Shown here in pieces: positions 45,901 through 53,839 of a stretch of 64,000 nucleotides of DNA (positions are counted from its first letter, which is position 1; each line of letters starts with the position of its first letter). Both the position numbers and the translations under genes were made by a program. Origin of the DNA: Trichloromonas sp034006665 (GTDB lineage: Bacteria > Desulfobacterota > Desulfuromonadia > Desulfuromonadales > Trichloromonadaceae); assembly GCF_034006665.1 (NCBI RefSeq), contig NZ_JAVESI010000012.1, positions 17,878-81,877 of the forward strand, in the 5' to 3' direction. The notes beneath the pieces are model-generated. The model was not told the DNA's origin. It searched no databases and saw only the letters and a list, made by a program, of their open reading frames with translations.

Positions 45901-45983
45901 CTACTTAAAACTTCAACAGAATTTTTATTTAGTAAACTAATTTGTTCTGCAATACTTACAAAACTATTCTTTTTTGATGGCAT
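42930..45983 (-). CDS. Large tail/baseplate structural protein
   Basis: A 1017-aa protein, directly upstream of the giant tail gene (3-nt gap). It starts with a coiled region (SIAEQISLLNKNSVEVLSRI), has a second coiled coil at about residues 430-505 (SEKNKIKTKLDQVNNSISQK), then fibronectin-like units (FNIQYRYSSKSGLENQTEGY; GEKVEIRVSSISEVGYPDS), and a C-terminal beta domain ending NSSFEFSVKFNIKRKN. No exact T4 homologue named. Function as a tail or baseplate scaffold is inferred from size, repeats and neighbours. Confidence 0.6.
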   Translation of the reverse strand: MPSKKNSFVSIAEQISLLNKNSVEVLSRISDIVSSSDSVVNVTQLDEQGNETNYSLPTVGKLQSDINTINNNIMRLSGLNDNNVHIIDGKSTKKVYLSDLNREPNNINLLGKVTQFNSKNNWFFESLMNPLISLQFDMTDKVDRTVDGVISRRYIVSFERDSDGEYTTNGLKSRNDFIDKFVNNDNINYNDFINWYTNPTNLGVINNRTMNYDEQHFTFDYQEITEHGIFSILKQDIDTINNKMWYHIYPFNYATLNGEEKTLKSGDELVLNKQESVTRWKIIETSVAESDFRIRVERIEGFDPLPTGTNILKFYGNVSIKKTVNISVGFDEYLVVFMKPTNSKNRIKGSVWSKGTGLYTNDLVLSTDNSVSMAKYYLDTVYDYGELLRDLINKTIPSQYAIKPDSPVLNNENFKVVQINKHLTNTSDTKKLKDLNSEKNKIKTKLDQVNNSISQKNKELSVKKYQTIAEKDKSQNELTKLVQEQESLSKLMQSITTQIKSQSNTLTKSEPKFRVRGFWNMPEPKTQAGYRPQEVVQFNIQYRYSSKSGLENQTEGYSVITSNEEVRKTGYFSNWVSIKSDLRKRVYDDMKREWVWKIEDISEADTPNINQLDIPIQQGEKVEIRVSSISEVGYPDSIIESDWSDIITVEFPDDLNDILDSNQYILEEASQDNMVIQFEQTLESKGINRHVRDSFTLNDQFIAHYDDNIQTGYKDDTGESFTLKEYLEYLTNKIKSLEDIVYSAKGKLKVSIFNGIDEINVDNNSTVNLDFICEKNAIRTIGSQYKNNIYVNTDYYIKLENISNTQLSFLVRDNYNSGTTIRTGYDNLPCLVDKDNQFVVQEPNQFIYFCDKSGGDLLYSGNTFHDPSIPGYSKINSAIISTDKLPGLSGDYINKGKDGNLEGNGYNALGEGTPLTNNDWYIGDTLATLICPSVNSINDLISIENIGTNFKSVNPSNYIIIPFNIYWRFKTAIDTIVNLNTLSQVEHNKSIRIRLNPSSLNSSFEFSVKFNIKRKNN

Positions 45984-45997
45984 ATTGTTGTTATTAA

Positions 45998-46013
45998 TTT
46001 TTATTATATATAA
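45998..46013 (-). promoter_or_regulatory. TATATATA-type promoter (minus strand) for the tail genes
   Basis: The minus strand reads tttatatataataaaaat, about 15-30 nt before the ATG at 45983. It precedes a 10-kb structural block, which supports a late promoter role. Confidence 0.5.
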
Positions 46014-46024
46014 ATATAATATGG

Positions 46025-47098
46025 TTAATCAATAGTAAAATAATAATAAACCTTATTATATATATTTGTATTTATTGACCATTTATATTTAAATGGCATT
46101 TTTTTAAAAATATTATCATTTATTATATTATATAAATATTTTTTATTTATAACATCATTATTACTTGATTCTATAATCACACAAAATTTATTATTATTTA
46201 TTGATATATAAACATCAATATCATCATATAAATGCAAAACATTTATAAATACTTTTTTATAATGATTTATTAATTTTAAAGTAGATAAAAATTTATTAGA
46301 TAATATATCAATATTTATATCGGTATCATTTGATATTATAATATCTGATATTTTTTTAATATCAATAGTTTTATACTTAAATTTACCTATATTTATTCTT
46401 TTGTTATTTATAATATACCCAAAATTTAAATACGAATAATGATCAATACCAATATAAAATTTTATCTGAATATTATTATCAGTATATAAATCAATAGATG
46501 TAACAACAGTAGATAATATTTTACTATATTTAAATTCTCTTTTTACATCTGTACTATTAATACTATTAGTTTCAAAATAAATATCATAATTATCGTGATT
46601 TAAAGAGTTATTAATACCTTTAATATATTGATTATTTAAAATAAATTTAAGTTTTAAATTTTTTAACCTATTAATAAAATTATAAAATAAACTATTTGAT
46701 ACAATTTTTAATGATTCTAATATAACATCATCTTTAACATCTAATTCATTATCATTATTAATAACAGTTATTTTATAATATTTATCTATTAAATTTTTTG
46801 CAGATTCTAATGATGATAATCCATCATTATAATATTTCTCTATCTCTTTATTTATATCTATATGTTTTTTATAATTTGGTGATAATAAATTATCAGTAAA
46901 TATGGTAGCCTTATCTTCTGACATATCTTTATTCTTTATTAATTCATTAACAATATTTTTCCTGATTTTTTCTTTAAATCCTTTAAAAAGAATAGAATAA
47001 GCATCATCACCTGTATTTAATTTATAATCTTTAAATGATACTTTAAATTGTGTATTTCTATATGGTCTATAAAAAAAATTATTAAAATAATCTGACAT
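46025..47098 (-). CDS. Hypothetical protein, 357 aa
   Basis: Unrecognised. Starts MSDYFNNFFYRPYRNTQFKV, has a helical middle (KNIVNELIKNKDMSEDKATI; DKYYKITVINN) and a beta-rich C half (LYTDNNIQIKFYIGIDHYSY). It is upstream of the large tail genes, with a TATATATA element before its start and another before the next gene, so it is probably its own unit. It may be structural. Confidence 0.5.
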   Translation of the reverse strand: MSDYFNNFFYRPYRNTQFKVSFKDYKLNTGDDAYSILFKGFKEKIRKNIVNELIKNKDMSEDKATIFTDNLLSPNYKKHIDINKEIEKYYNDGLSSLESAKNLIDKYYKITVINNDNELDVKDDVILESLKIVSNSLFYNFINRLKNLKLKFILNNQYIKGINNSLNHDNYDIYFETNSINSTDVKREFKYSKILSTVVTSIDLYTDNNIQIKFYIGIDHYSYLNFGYIINNKRINIGKFKYKTIDIKKISDIIISNDTDINIDILSNKFLSTLKLINHYKKVFINVLHLYDDIDVYISINNNKFCVIIESSNNDVINKKYLYNIINDNIFKKMPFKYKWSINTNIYNKVYYYFTID

Positions 47099-47131
47099 TT
47101 AAATATGAGTTTTTATGTATATATAAAATAA

Positions 47132-47159
47132 AAAAGGTGAATTTTTAGATTCACCTTTT
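47132..47159 (-). terminator. Intrinsic terminator (minus strand)
   Basis: An 11-bp stem, aaaaggtgaat with attcacctttt, that follows the gene at 47174 on the minus strand and is followed there by a T-rich run. Confidence 0.75.
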
Positions 47160-47173
47160 AAATAAAAAAATTA

Positions 47174-47578
47174 TTATTTTACAAAATCTCTTGCTTTTTC
47201 AGGACCTATATATTTTTTATATTCATCAATTAAAAATTGAGCAAATCTTTTTGTTTTATAATAATCTGTATCCATTTTTACACCACCAATCAAAAAAACA
47301 GCTGATGATAATTCTTCATCAAGAGACCATTGTACTTCAATTGTAATTTTTTCGTCACCTGTATTATAATGATATTGACCAGGTAGGTAATAAGGCGTTC
47401 TAATACCTATGTTTTTTGATACTGTGATCTTTGATGGATCAAAATTATTTTTAATTTTTGATACTATTTTATCAAATATCCAATCATCTTTTCTTTCTTC
47501 TGATTTTAATTTTGATTTTTTACCGAAAAAATCTATTTCTTCATTTACAAAATTTTCAAAATTTTTAATATTTTTCAT
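47174..47578 (-). CDS. Hypothetical protein with K-x-F-x-x-F-x-x-E leader, 134 aa
   Basis: Unknown function. The N terminus MKNIKNFENFVNEE matches the leader shared by other small proteins in the window. The body looks like an alpha/beta fold (ITVSKNIGIRTPYYLPGQYH; WSLDEELSSAVFLIGGVKMD). It is followed by a minus-strand terminator, so it ends its transcript. Confidence 0.6.
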   Translation of the reverse strand: MKNIKNFENFVNEEIDFFGKKSKLKSEERKDDWIFDKIVSKIKNNFDPSKITVSKNIGIRTPYYLPGQYHYNTGDEKITIEVQWSLDEELSSAVFLIGGVKMDTDYYKTKRFAQFLIDEYKKYIGPEKARDFVK

Positions 47579-47640
47579 AATCGTTTTTTTTTGGTTCTAC
47601 CATATTTTAATATTATATATTTAATTTAAAAACTCGATTT

Positions 47641-47982
47641 TTAATTAAATTCTTCAAATTTTAAGATTGTTCTATCAGAAAACATTTCTATTTCATAATT
47701 TTTATTTTCTTTTACTGGTACCATCTTAAATAATTGATCTTTTGTTATTTCTACCCCCTTTTCGTCAACTGGTACAACATTCCATACATATTCTTCTATT
47801 TCTCCTTTTTCTGTATTAATAGTTAATTTAGCAGTAATTGGTTTTCCTGTTACTTTTAATACTTCTCCCCACAAATCAATATTTTCTGGTTTACCATATT
47901 TTTCGTTTTTAATAATTTTAACGAAATCACCTTTCTCGTAAAAAATATTAAATGTTTTATCATTATAAATTTTAATTTTCAT
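47641..47982 (-). CDS. Hypothetical protein, 113 aa
   Basis: Unrecognised; probably a small beta-barrel type protein (YEKGDFVKIIKNEKYGKPEN; WGEVLKVTGKPITAKLTINT). A TATATATA-like element (ttaatatatagtt on the minus strand) lies just upstream of its start. It is in a run of short, separately spaced minus-strand genes. Confidence 0.55.
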   Translation of the reverse strand: MKIKIYNDKTFNIFYEKGDFVKIIKNEKYGKPENIDLWGEVLKVTGKPITAKLTINTEKGEIEEYVWNVVPVDEKGVEITKDQLFKMVPVKENKNYEIEMFSDRTILKFEEFN

Positions 47983-48009
47983 ATCACCATTTTTATTTTT
48001 AACTATATA

Positions 48010-48297
48010 TTAAATCTTATCTTTCAATTTCCATTCTTTATCTTTTATAGACCAATATGCTGACCATGTTTCATTGTTATAATTAATAACAACTTGCATC
48101 CAATCCTCATTATCATTCCAATATGGAGATATAACAATTTCTGAATTAATATATCTATCTGTATCAAATAAATTGACTTTTATTATATCACCAATCTTAT
48201 ATTTCTTAAACTTATTTAAAGTTTTATCTATACTATTTTGTTTAGTTTTTATAAGACTATTTACACTTTCACTAACAAATTGTTTAAACGTTTTCAT
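48010..48297 (-). CDS. Hypothetical protein with capsid-leader-like N terminus, 95 aa
   Basis: The start MKTFKQFVSESVNSL resembles T4 internal-protein targeting leaders (MKTYQEFIAEA in T4), including the E-S position where the prohead protease could cut. The rest (KYKIGDIIKVNLFDTDRYIN; WMQVVINYNNETWSAYWSIK) looks like a small SH3-like beta domain. Function unknown. It is divergent from the DinG-like helicase. Confidence 0.6.
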   Translation of the reverse strand: MKTFKQFVSESVNSLIKTKQNSIDKTLNKFKKYKIGDIIKVNLFDTDRYINSEIVISPYWNDNEDWMQVVINYNNETWSAYWSIKDKEWKLKDKI

Positions 48298-48412
48298 ATT
48301 TTTAATTTTTTCTCATTTTTTTTATAAAACTATATATTAATTTAAAAAACTAACTTTTTAAAAACATTTTATCATATTCAATCTATATTTTAAAAAACTA
48401 TTTTATATTTAA

Positions 48413-50041
48413 ATGTACGAAAACAAAATTTATCACCCCCTAAAATATAACCCAAGGGATATACAAATAGATGCATTAAACTTTACCAAAACAAATATAA
48501 ACAGAGGCAAAAAATATATACTTATTAATGCTCCAACAGGAATAGGTAAATCATTTTTTTCTGTTATGTTCATGAATTGGTATTTAAACTATATAAACGA
48601 TGATGCAAGATTCGATATACTAACTAATAGTAAAATACTTCAAAATCAATATGTTAAAGAATTCCCTTTTATGAAAAGTTTAAAGGGTAGAAATAGTTAT
48701 ACATGTGATACTTATAATTGTTCTTGTGCAGAAGGTAAAGAATTTAATAAGGCATTAAAGAAAAAATGTACAGATTGTCCTTATGATAGAGCCTTTTCTG
48801 AATGGAAATCAACAAATACAGCGATGACCAATTTTCACTTGTTTAATACAATTCATTTATTTTTACCTAAATTAATAGAAGAAAAAAAATCTAATGTATT
48901 AATAATAGATGAAGCAGACTCATTTGAATCAGTATTATGTGATTACATATCAATGAAAATATCACACAGAAGTTTAAAATTAATGGGGTTTAATGACACT
49001 AATATTAATCATGTATATCGTGAAATATCAAAAGTTAAGAACATATTTCATTATATTGATTTTGTTAAAAATTACTTTTTAAATATATTGGATGAAATAT
49101 CAGAATCATTATTACAGAAATTGGGAAATCCTTCTATTATACAGTCTGAAAAAATTAAAATTAGTAAATATATAACAAATATAAATGGAGCAAAAGAATC
49201 ATATACTGCATTTATAAATGATATAGATGGAGAAGAAGGTAATATTAATAATTGGGTTATTGATATAGATAAAGATGAATCTAAAATATTTCCAACTAAC
49301 TATTCAATTCAACCAGTATGGTCAAATAAATATTTATATGATGTTATTTGGAAACATTATGATCATGTTATATTTATGTCTGGTACTATATTAGACAAAG
49401 ATATGTTTGCATATATGAATGGATTAGATACTAAATTATGCTGCTATTACAGTGTACCATCACCATTTAAAGTTAGAAATAGACCAATTTATTATATAAA
49501 AGTTGGTAAAATGACATATACAGAAAAAGAAAAAACATGGGAAAAACAAAAACTAATTATAGATAAAATAATAAAGAAGAATAAAAATAATAAAGGTATA
49601 ATTCATACAACAAATTATGAACTATCAAATTGGTTACAAGAATATTATAAAAATGATGATAGATTTATATTCCATAAATCAGATGATAGAGATCAAGCAT
49701 TATATAAACATATAACATCCACTAAACCAACAATATTGGTAAGTCCTTCGATGATGTCCGGTGTAGACCTTAAAGATGAATTATCTAGATTTCAAATAAT
49801 CATGAAGATACCATATCCAAATATTTCAAGTAATAAAATTAAAAAAAGACAAAAAGATAATAAAGATTGGTATTCATGGAGGACTGTTGCTGATATTATA
49901 CAAAGTTATGGTCGCTCTATTAGATCAGATGATGATTTTGCAGAAACTTATATAATTGATGAATCTTTTTCTAATATATTAAGATATAATTATAAATTTT
50001 TACCCGATTGGTTTACTGATGCTATTAAGACACTCAAATAA
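48413..50041 (+). CDS. DinG/XPD-family helicase with Fe-S cysteines
   Basis: A 542-aa SF2 helicase. Walker A is APTGIGKS (40-47). Cysteines at 98, 103, 105, 119 and 122 in the region between motifs Ia and II fit the iron-sulfur cluster of the XPD/DinG family. The DEAD box is IIDEADSFE (166-169 core). Motif VI is QSYGRSIRSDDD. Such helicases move 5' to 3' and resolve R-loops or blocked forks. The Arg/Asp residues around motif IV to VI are intact. Its 3' end overlaps an antisense endonuclease pseudogene by about 42 nt. No T4 equivalent (T4 Dda is SF1). Confidence 0.82.
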   Translation: MYENKIYHPLKYNPRDIQIDALNFTKTNINRGKKYILINAPTGIGKSFFSVMFMNWYLNYINDDARFDILTNSKILQNQYVKEFPFMKSLKGRNSYTCDTYNCSCAEGKEFNKALKKKCTDCPYDRAFSEWKSTNTAMTNFHLFNTIHLFLPKLIEEKKSNVLIIDEADSFESVLCDYISMKISHRSLKLMGFNDTNINHVYREISKVKNIFHYIDFVKNYFLNILDEISESLLQKLGNPSIIQSEKIKISKYITNINGAKESYTAFINDIDGEEGNINNWVIDIDKDESKIFPTNYSIQPVWSNKYLYDVIWKHYDHVIFMSGTILDKDMFAYMNGLDTKLCCYYSVPSPFKVRNRPIYYIKVGKMTYTEKEKTWEKQKLIIDKIIKKNKNNKGIIHTTNYELSNWLQEYYKNDDRFIFHKSDDRDQALYKHITSTKPTILVSPSMMSGVDLKDELSRFQIIMKIPYPNISSNKIKKRQKDNKDWYSWRTVADIIQSYGRSIRSDDDFAETYIIDESFSNILRYNYKFLPDWFTDAIKTLK

Positions 50042-50527
50042 TTTTTCTTCTATATTTTCATCATATTTTATCCTTAATAAATTAATATTGTTATTTTTAC
50101 AGTATTCGTTTTTTATTTGATCTCTTTTTTTAATTATTTTTAATTGGGTTTTTCCTCCCCAAATTTCTTTAGTTTTAAAATGTTGTTCTCCGTCATATTC
50201 TATACATAAATTATATTTTGATAAATATAAATCAAATGGTAATGGGTATTTATATCTACAATCTTTAAATCTTTTTTTGTGACTCAAATTTTATATTATT
50301 TTTGTTTAAATATTTTTTTATTTCTTTTTCTCATCTAGATTCATTACACATATAACACCCATTATTTTGAATATGTGCATCTGGTTTTTGTTCAAAAATA
50401 CCATGTTTAGGGCATATTATTTTAACTTTAGTCGAGTTATTTTTATATTCAACTAAAGAATAATCATACTTATTACCATGAATTTTTTAGCTTCTTCTAT
50501 AAATTGTTCAGTTGTTTTTCTTGTCAT
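50000..50527 (-). pseudogene. Decayed Vsr-like homing endonuclease
   Basis: A minus-strand sequence that aligns along its length with the intact gene at 29050. It starts MTRKTTEQFIEEAKK, then needs a one-base frame change before HGNKYDYSLVEYKNNSTKVK, continues VKIICPKHGIFEQKPDAH with only CYMCNESR in place of GCPKC, meets an in-frame TGA, and resumes with KYLNKNNIKFESQKRFKDCR and the nuclease core CIEYDGEQHFKT. Thus one frameshift and one stop. The 3' 95 codons still form an open frame. The 3' end overlaps the DinG-like gene; the start overlaps the 57-aa gene upstream. Confidence 0.8.
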
Positions 50528-50681
50528 TTAAACAATTTATTATTTTTTCTAATTGTTTTTCTATCCAATTATTCATTTTGTAACTATTTTTATTACAGTA
50601 TTCTTTAATATCATTATGCAATTTTGGTGATATTTTAATTGTTTTAAACTGGCTCATTTCTATTTTTTTATCCATAAACAT
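50508..50681 (-). CDS. Small ribbon-helix-helix-like protein, 57 aa
   Basis: A short frame (MFMDKKIEMSQFKTIKIS, then PKLHNDIKEYCNKNSYKMNN) ending ..KIINCLNDKKNN. The strand TIKISPKLHNDIKEYC followed by a helix with WIEKQLEKII fits an RHH/Arc-type DNA-binding fold. A TATATATA-type element lies directly upstream on the minus strand. Its end overlaps the start of the endonuclease pseudogene. Internal Mets at residues 3 and 9 are possible starts. Confidence 0.55.
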   Translation of the reverse strand: MFMDKKIEMSQFKTIKISPKLHNDIKEYCNKNSYKMNNWIEKQLEKIINCLNDKKNN

Positions 50682-50755
50682 TTTTATTTTTTAACTATAT
50701 ATAAAAAACAAAAGTGTAAAAATGTGTAATTAAAATAAAAAATAATAAAATAATC

Positions 50756-51031
50756 ATGAATGAATCTAATTTAACAAACGGAGAAATTAAAGAGTTAAGA
50801 GATAAACTTAATAATGAACATATTAAGTTTGAACCCAATTTATTAAACAATAATAGATTTGAAATATATTCAGTCTTAAAAGATAAAAGTACAATTAAAA
50901 TAGGTGATATAGAAGATCGTGGTATTATATCTGATTTTTTTATAGATGATAATATGATATATGTTAGATACGCAAATATATTAAGAGGACATGACAAAAT
51001 AAAGATTAAGAAAAACGTATGTAAATTATAA
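50756..51031 (+). CDS. Hypothetical protein, 91 aa
   Basis: First of five short, tightly packed plus-strand genes ahead of the clamp loader. Starts MNESNLTNGEIKELRDKLNN and ends FLRGHDKIKIKKN-like sequence; probably alpha/beta. Its stop overlaps the next start by one base. Unrecognised. Confidence 0.55.
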   Translation: MNESNLTNGEIKELRDKLNNEHIKFEPNLLNNNRFEIYSVLKDKSTIKIGDIEDRGIISDFFIDDNMIYVRYANILRGHDKIKIKKNVCKL

Positions 51032-51309
51032 TGAAAAAAGATATAAAAATAAATTCCATATATGATGACGTAATATCAGAATACAAAGAATTTGGTATGG
51101 ATATGATATGGGTTATGAAGGACGGGAAAGAAATTAAAATAAAAAATATGGAAACATCACATGTTAAAAATTGTATTAATATGTTAAATAGAAAAAGAGA
51201 AAATGAAACTAGAATAGCATGGATTGATATTTTCACAGATGTATTAATGAAAAGAAGAGAAAACAAATTAAATAAAATATTAGATAACATAAATGAGAAC
51301 AGAATATGA
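51031..51309 (+). CDS. Hypothetical protein with R-x-x-K-L-N-K-L C-terminal helix, 92 aa
   Basis: Unrecognised. The C terminus IFTDVLMKRRENKLNKIL shares a T-D-x-L-x-x-R-x-N-K-L-N-K pattern with the genes at 51622 and 57807. It overlaps its upstream neighbour by 1 nt and its downstream neighbour by 17 nt, so the group is translationally linked. Confidence 0.55.
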   Translation: MKKDIKINSIYDDVISEYKEFGMDMIWVMKDGKEIKIKNMETSHVKNCINMLNRKRENETRIAWIDIFTDVLMKRRENKLNKILDNINENRI

Positions 51310-51625
51310 ATATGGTGAAAAAAATGTTTTTTATGTTAAAAAAACAAAAGATCTAAAATTATTTAATAATAGTATAATTAAAATTTATAATTGTACTAAT
51401 TCAGAAGACTTTTATGAAGTAAAAATAAATTATGATTTATATAAAAGATTAGTTAAATTAAATAAAATATCAAAATCAGAAAAAATAGACAATATTATTA
51501 AAATGGTCGATTATATTGAGAAAAATATGACATCATTTAATAATATATTTGAACATGAATTGGTTAAAGAATTAACAAAAGAAATTGATAAACAGATACT
51601 TAAAAATTTATTAGATTTAAAATGA
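51293..51625 (+). CDS. Hypothetical protein, 110 aa
   Basis: Unrecognised; a small alpha/beta protein (YGEKNVFYVKKTKDLKLFNN; SEDFYEVKINYDLYKRLVKL). Overlaps both neighbours (17 nt and 4 nt), typical of a phage operon of tiny genes. No domain. Confidence 0.55.
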   Translation: MRTEYEYGEKNVFYVKKTKDLKLFNNSIIKIYNCTNSEDFYEVKINYDLYKRLVKLNKISKSEKIDNIIKMVDYIEKNMTSFNNIFEHELVKELTKEIDKQILKNLLDLK

Positions 51626-51909
51626 TAAACGAAATAATAATATTTAAAGTAAATATTGATGATTATTATGATAGACAATTAATAGAACAACAAATGTTAA
51701 AATATCCATTTATTGAATCTATGGGAGTTAGTAGAATTGATGCTAAAATGTTAATAAAAATAAAAACTGATATATTAACTGAAAGAAAAAATAAATTAAA
51801 TAAATTACTTAATAAACCATCAGATATTGATATATTCTTAGAAAAGTATAAAAATAAAATTCAATATGTTGATCTTTTTAAAAATATCAACAAAAACGAC
51901 TTAAATTAA
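51622..51909 (+). CDS. Hypothetical protein with R-x-x-K-L-N-K-L helix, 95 aa
   Basis: Unrecognised. ATGA overlap with the preceding gene. Contains MLIKIKTDILTERKNKLNKL near residues 50-69, the same motif as in the 51031 and 57807 products. Ends LFKNINKNDLN. Confidence 0.55.
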   Translation: MINEIIIFKVNIDDYYDRQLIEQQMLKYPFIESMGVSRIDAKMLIKIKTDILTERKNKLNKLLNKPSDIDIFLEKYKNKIQYVDLFKNINKNDLN

Positions 51910-51925
51910 AAAATAAAAATATGAT

Positions 51926-52201
51926 GTGATATTAAAATTTTGGTATTATGGTGATTGTAACTTACAAATTGTAAAAAAGTTTAAGAAAGTAAACGATTAT
52001 GGTACAACAATTTGGCCATATTTCCAAGTTCAATTATCTAAAAATACAATAGATATAATTTTTAATGAAAAATATGAAATATTGCAACAACTATTTCGTA
52101 GAATTAAGATAGAAAAAATGAATACTAATAGTATTAAATTTGATAATGAATTTTTAATATTTTATATAGAAAATATTGATAATATAAACATAACAAAATA
52201 A
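51926..52201 (+). CDS. Hypothetical protein with GTG or unusual start, 91 aa
   Basis: The frame opens at GTG 51926 and reads VILKFWYYGDCNLQIVKKFK. The A-rich ribosome-entry stretch points to an ATG at 51921, but that opens ATG ATG TGA and ends immediately. GTG is therefore the only good start in the frame. It is the last small gene before the clamp loader (5 nt gap). Unrecognised protein, beta-rich at the start. A sequence error or frameshift at the 5' end would also explain this. Confidence 0.5.
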   Translation: MILKFWYYGDCNLQIVKKFKKVNDYGTTIWPYFQVQLSKNTIDIIFNEKYEILQQLFRRIKIEKMNTNSIKFDNEFLIFYIENIDNINITK

Positions 52202-52206
52202 AGAAT

Positions 52207-53163
52207 ATGGCAAACTTAAAAGAATTGTTGTTTTGGGAAAAGTATAGACCAAAAACATTAAAACAGATGATATTAATACCTAGAATAGAATCCATTATTA
52301 ATAATGGTGTCTTTGATAATAAGATTTTATATGGTACACCAGGCACAGGAAAAAGCACATTAGCGAATATATTATCAGAACAAAACAGTTTTATTAAAAT
52401 AAATGCATCAATGGAGAATGGAATTGATGTATTAAGAAATACAATTGATAATTATATAGATACATTGGATTTTAGTTCTATAGATGGATATAAAGTTATA
52501 TATTTAGATGAATTTGATAGAGCGAGTGTTCAATTACAAGATGCATTAAAAGGATATGTTGAGACTCATCATGATAGGGTTAGATTTATATTTACTACGA
52601 ATCATATTCATAAAATAACACCAGAATTAAGATCCAGATTTACTGAAATTTGTTTTAATCCAATTGGTTCAAATGAAAGAAAATTTTTATATGAAAAACA
52701 AGTTAATTATTTAAGGGCAATTTGTAAAAAAGAGAATTGTGATTTATATAATGATAAAGAACCATTTAAAAAAATTGTTAATAAATATTTTCCAGATTTA
52801 AGAAAATCTATACAATTATTAGGACATATTATAAAATCAGGTGATTTATCTATAATAGAATCCGATATAAATACAGAAGTTGTTGATGTATATAAATTTA
52901 TAATTGATGGTGATTTAAATCCTATTATAAACTATGATTATGTCATGAATAATTTTTATACAAATTATGAAGAAGTATTTGAACAATTAGGAAGACCTTT
53001 TTTTGAATATCTAAAAGAATACCATATCGAAAAAATATTAGAAAAGGGTTCATTAATATTAAATATTCAAAATGAATATAATAATAATATATCAATTTCA
53101 CCAGATCCATTAATACTTTTAATAAATTACATTTTATCACTAAAAAAGGCATTAATAAATTAA
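52207..53163 (+). CDS. 44: Clamp loader large subunit (gp44-like)
   Basis: A 318-aa AAA+ ATPase, size as T4 gp44 (319). Starts LFWEKYRPKTLKQMILIPR, the RFC/gp44 start phrase. Walker A is GTPGTGKS (43-50). Walker B is VIYLDEFDRA (97-106). Sensor-1 is FIFTTNHIHKI; the arginine finger is in ELRSRF (SRC-type motif, with Phe). It would load the gp45-like clamp (29945) onto primer ends. It follows the cluster of small genes with a 5-nt gap. The expected partner gp62 was not recognised; the next gene at 53175 is a candidate by position only. Confidence 0.9.
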   Translation: MANLKELLFWEKYRPKTLKQMILIPRIESIINNGVFDNKILYGTPGTGKSTLANILSEQNSFIKINASMENGIDVLRNTIDNYIDTLDFSSIDGYKVIYLDEFDRASVQLQDALKGYVETHHDRVRFIFTTNHIHKITPELRSRFTEICFNPIGSNERKFLYEKQVNYLRAICKKENCDLYNDKEPFKKIVNKYFPDLRKSIQLLGHIIKSGDLSIIESDINTEVVDVYKFIIDGDLNPIINYDYVMNNFYTNYEEVFEQLGRPFFEYLKEYHIEKILEKGSLILNIQNEYNNNISISPDPLILLINYILSLKKALIN

Positions 53164-53174
53164 TATATATCTTC

Positions 53175-53570
53175 ATGATATATGATTACTTAAAAGATAA
53201 TAATATTTCCAATCTAGGTTGTGTTGCTATTATAAATGATAGCTATTATCTTTTTATTATAACCGAAAAAGAAATTATGAAGGGTATACCAATAGATGAT
53301 AATGAAGGTATATATGATGGTTTACAATATAATGATATAGCATTAGTTGGTGTAAATATTATAGGAGAAGATGATTTTATTGATGCTTCACAAATAACAG
53401 ATGATAATATGGTTTCATTATTATATGCTATTAGTATATTATATATTTATACTTTAAAAACAGATGGATTAATAATAGAAGATATTGTAGATCTAAGTCT
53501 ATTTGAATATTTAATAGATAAAGTAATTGATGATTTTGAAACTAATAATTATTTAAAAAATTTATCATAG
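53175..53570 (+). CDS. Hypothetical protein, 131 aa (after clamp loader)
   Basis: Unrecognised acidic protein (MIYDYLKDNNISNLGCVAII start; LLYAISILYIYTL in the middle, possibly hydrophobic core helices). In T4 the clamp-loader small subunit gp62 follows gp44, but I see no convincing similarity and the size is smaller (T4 gp62 about 187 aa). It overlaps the convergent gene at 53549 by 22 nt. Confidence 0.55.
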   Translation: MIYDYLKDNNISNLGCVAIINDSYYLFIITEKEIMKGIPIDDNEGIYDGLQYNDIALVGVNIIGEDDFIDASQITDDNMVSLLYAISILYIYTLKTDGLIIEDIVDLSLFEYLIDKVIDDFETNNYLKNLS

Positions 53571-53839
53571 ATTATTTCTGCACTATATTTTTTCCTATAA
53601 CCTAGTTTTTCATGTTCTTCTATATTTTTTAAAATATCTTGATTATTATGAACAGATAATTTAGTTGATTCTATTATATCATCATATCTTTTAAAATCTT
53701 TTTCAGATACTCTATTTTCTTCTCTTACTATTTCTATTATATTAGAAATAACATCTTTTAAATATGATGGTTTATAATTAAATATAGAATCTATACTTTC
53801 ATTTAATTCATTGAACTTTTTTATTTTCATATTATTCAT
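53549..53839 (-). CDS. Hypothetical protein with K-K-F-N leader, 96 aa
   Basis: Unknown function. N terminus MNNMKIKKFNELNESIDSIF carries the shared leader with L-N-E-S. The rest is a single helical domain. Overlaps the convergent 53175 gene and the upstream minus-strand gene (8 nt). Confidence 0.6.
   Translation of the reverse strand: MNNMKIKKFNELNESIDSIFNYKPSYLKDVISNIIEIVREENRVSEKDFKRYDDIIESTKLSVHNNQDILKNIEEHEKLGYRKKYSAEIIYDKFFK

Noticed and set aside
53175..53570. gp62 clamp-loader small subunit
   Set aside because: Position fits, but the protein is too short and no similar phrase was seen; left as hypothetical.
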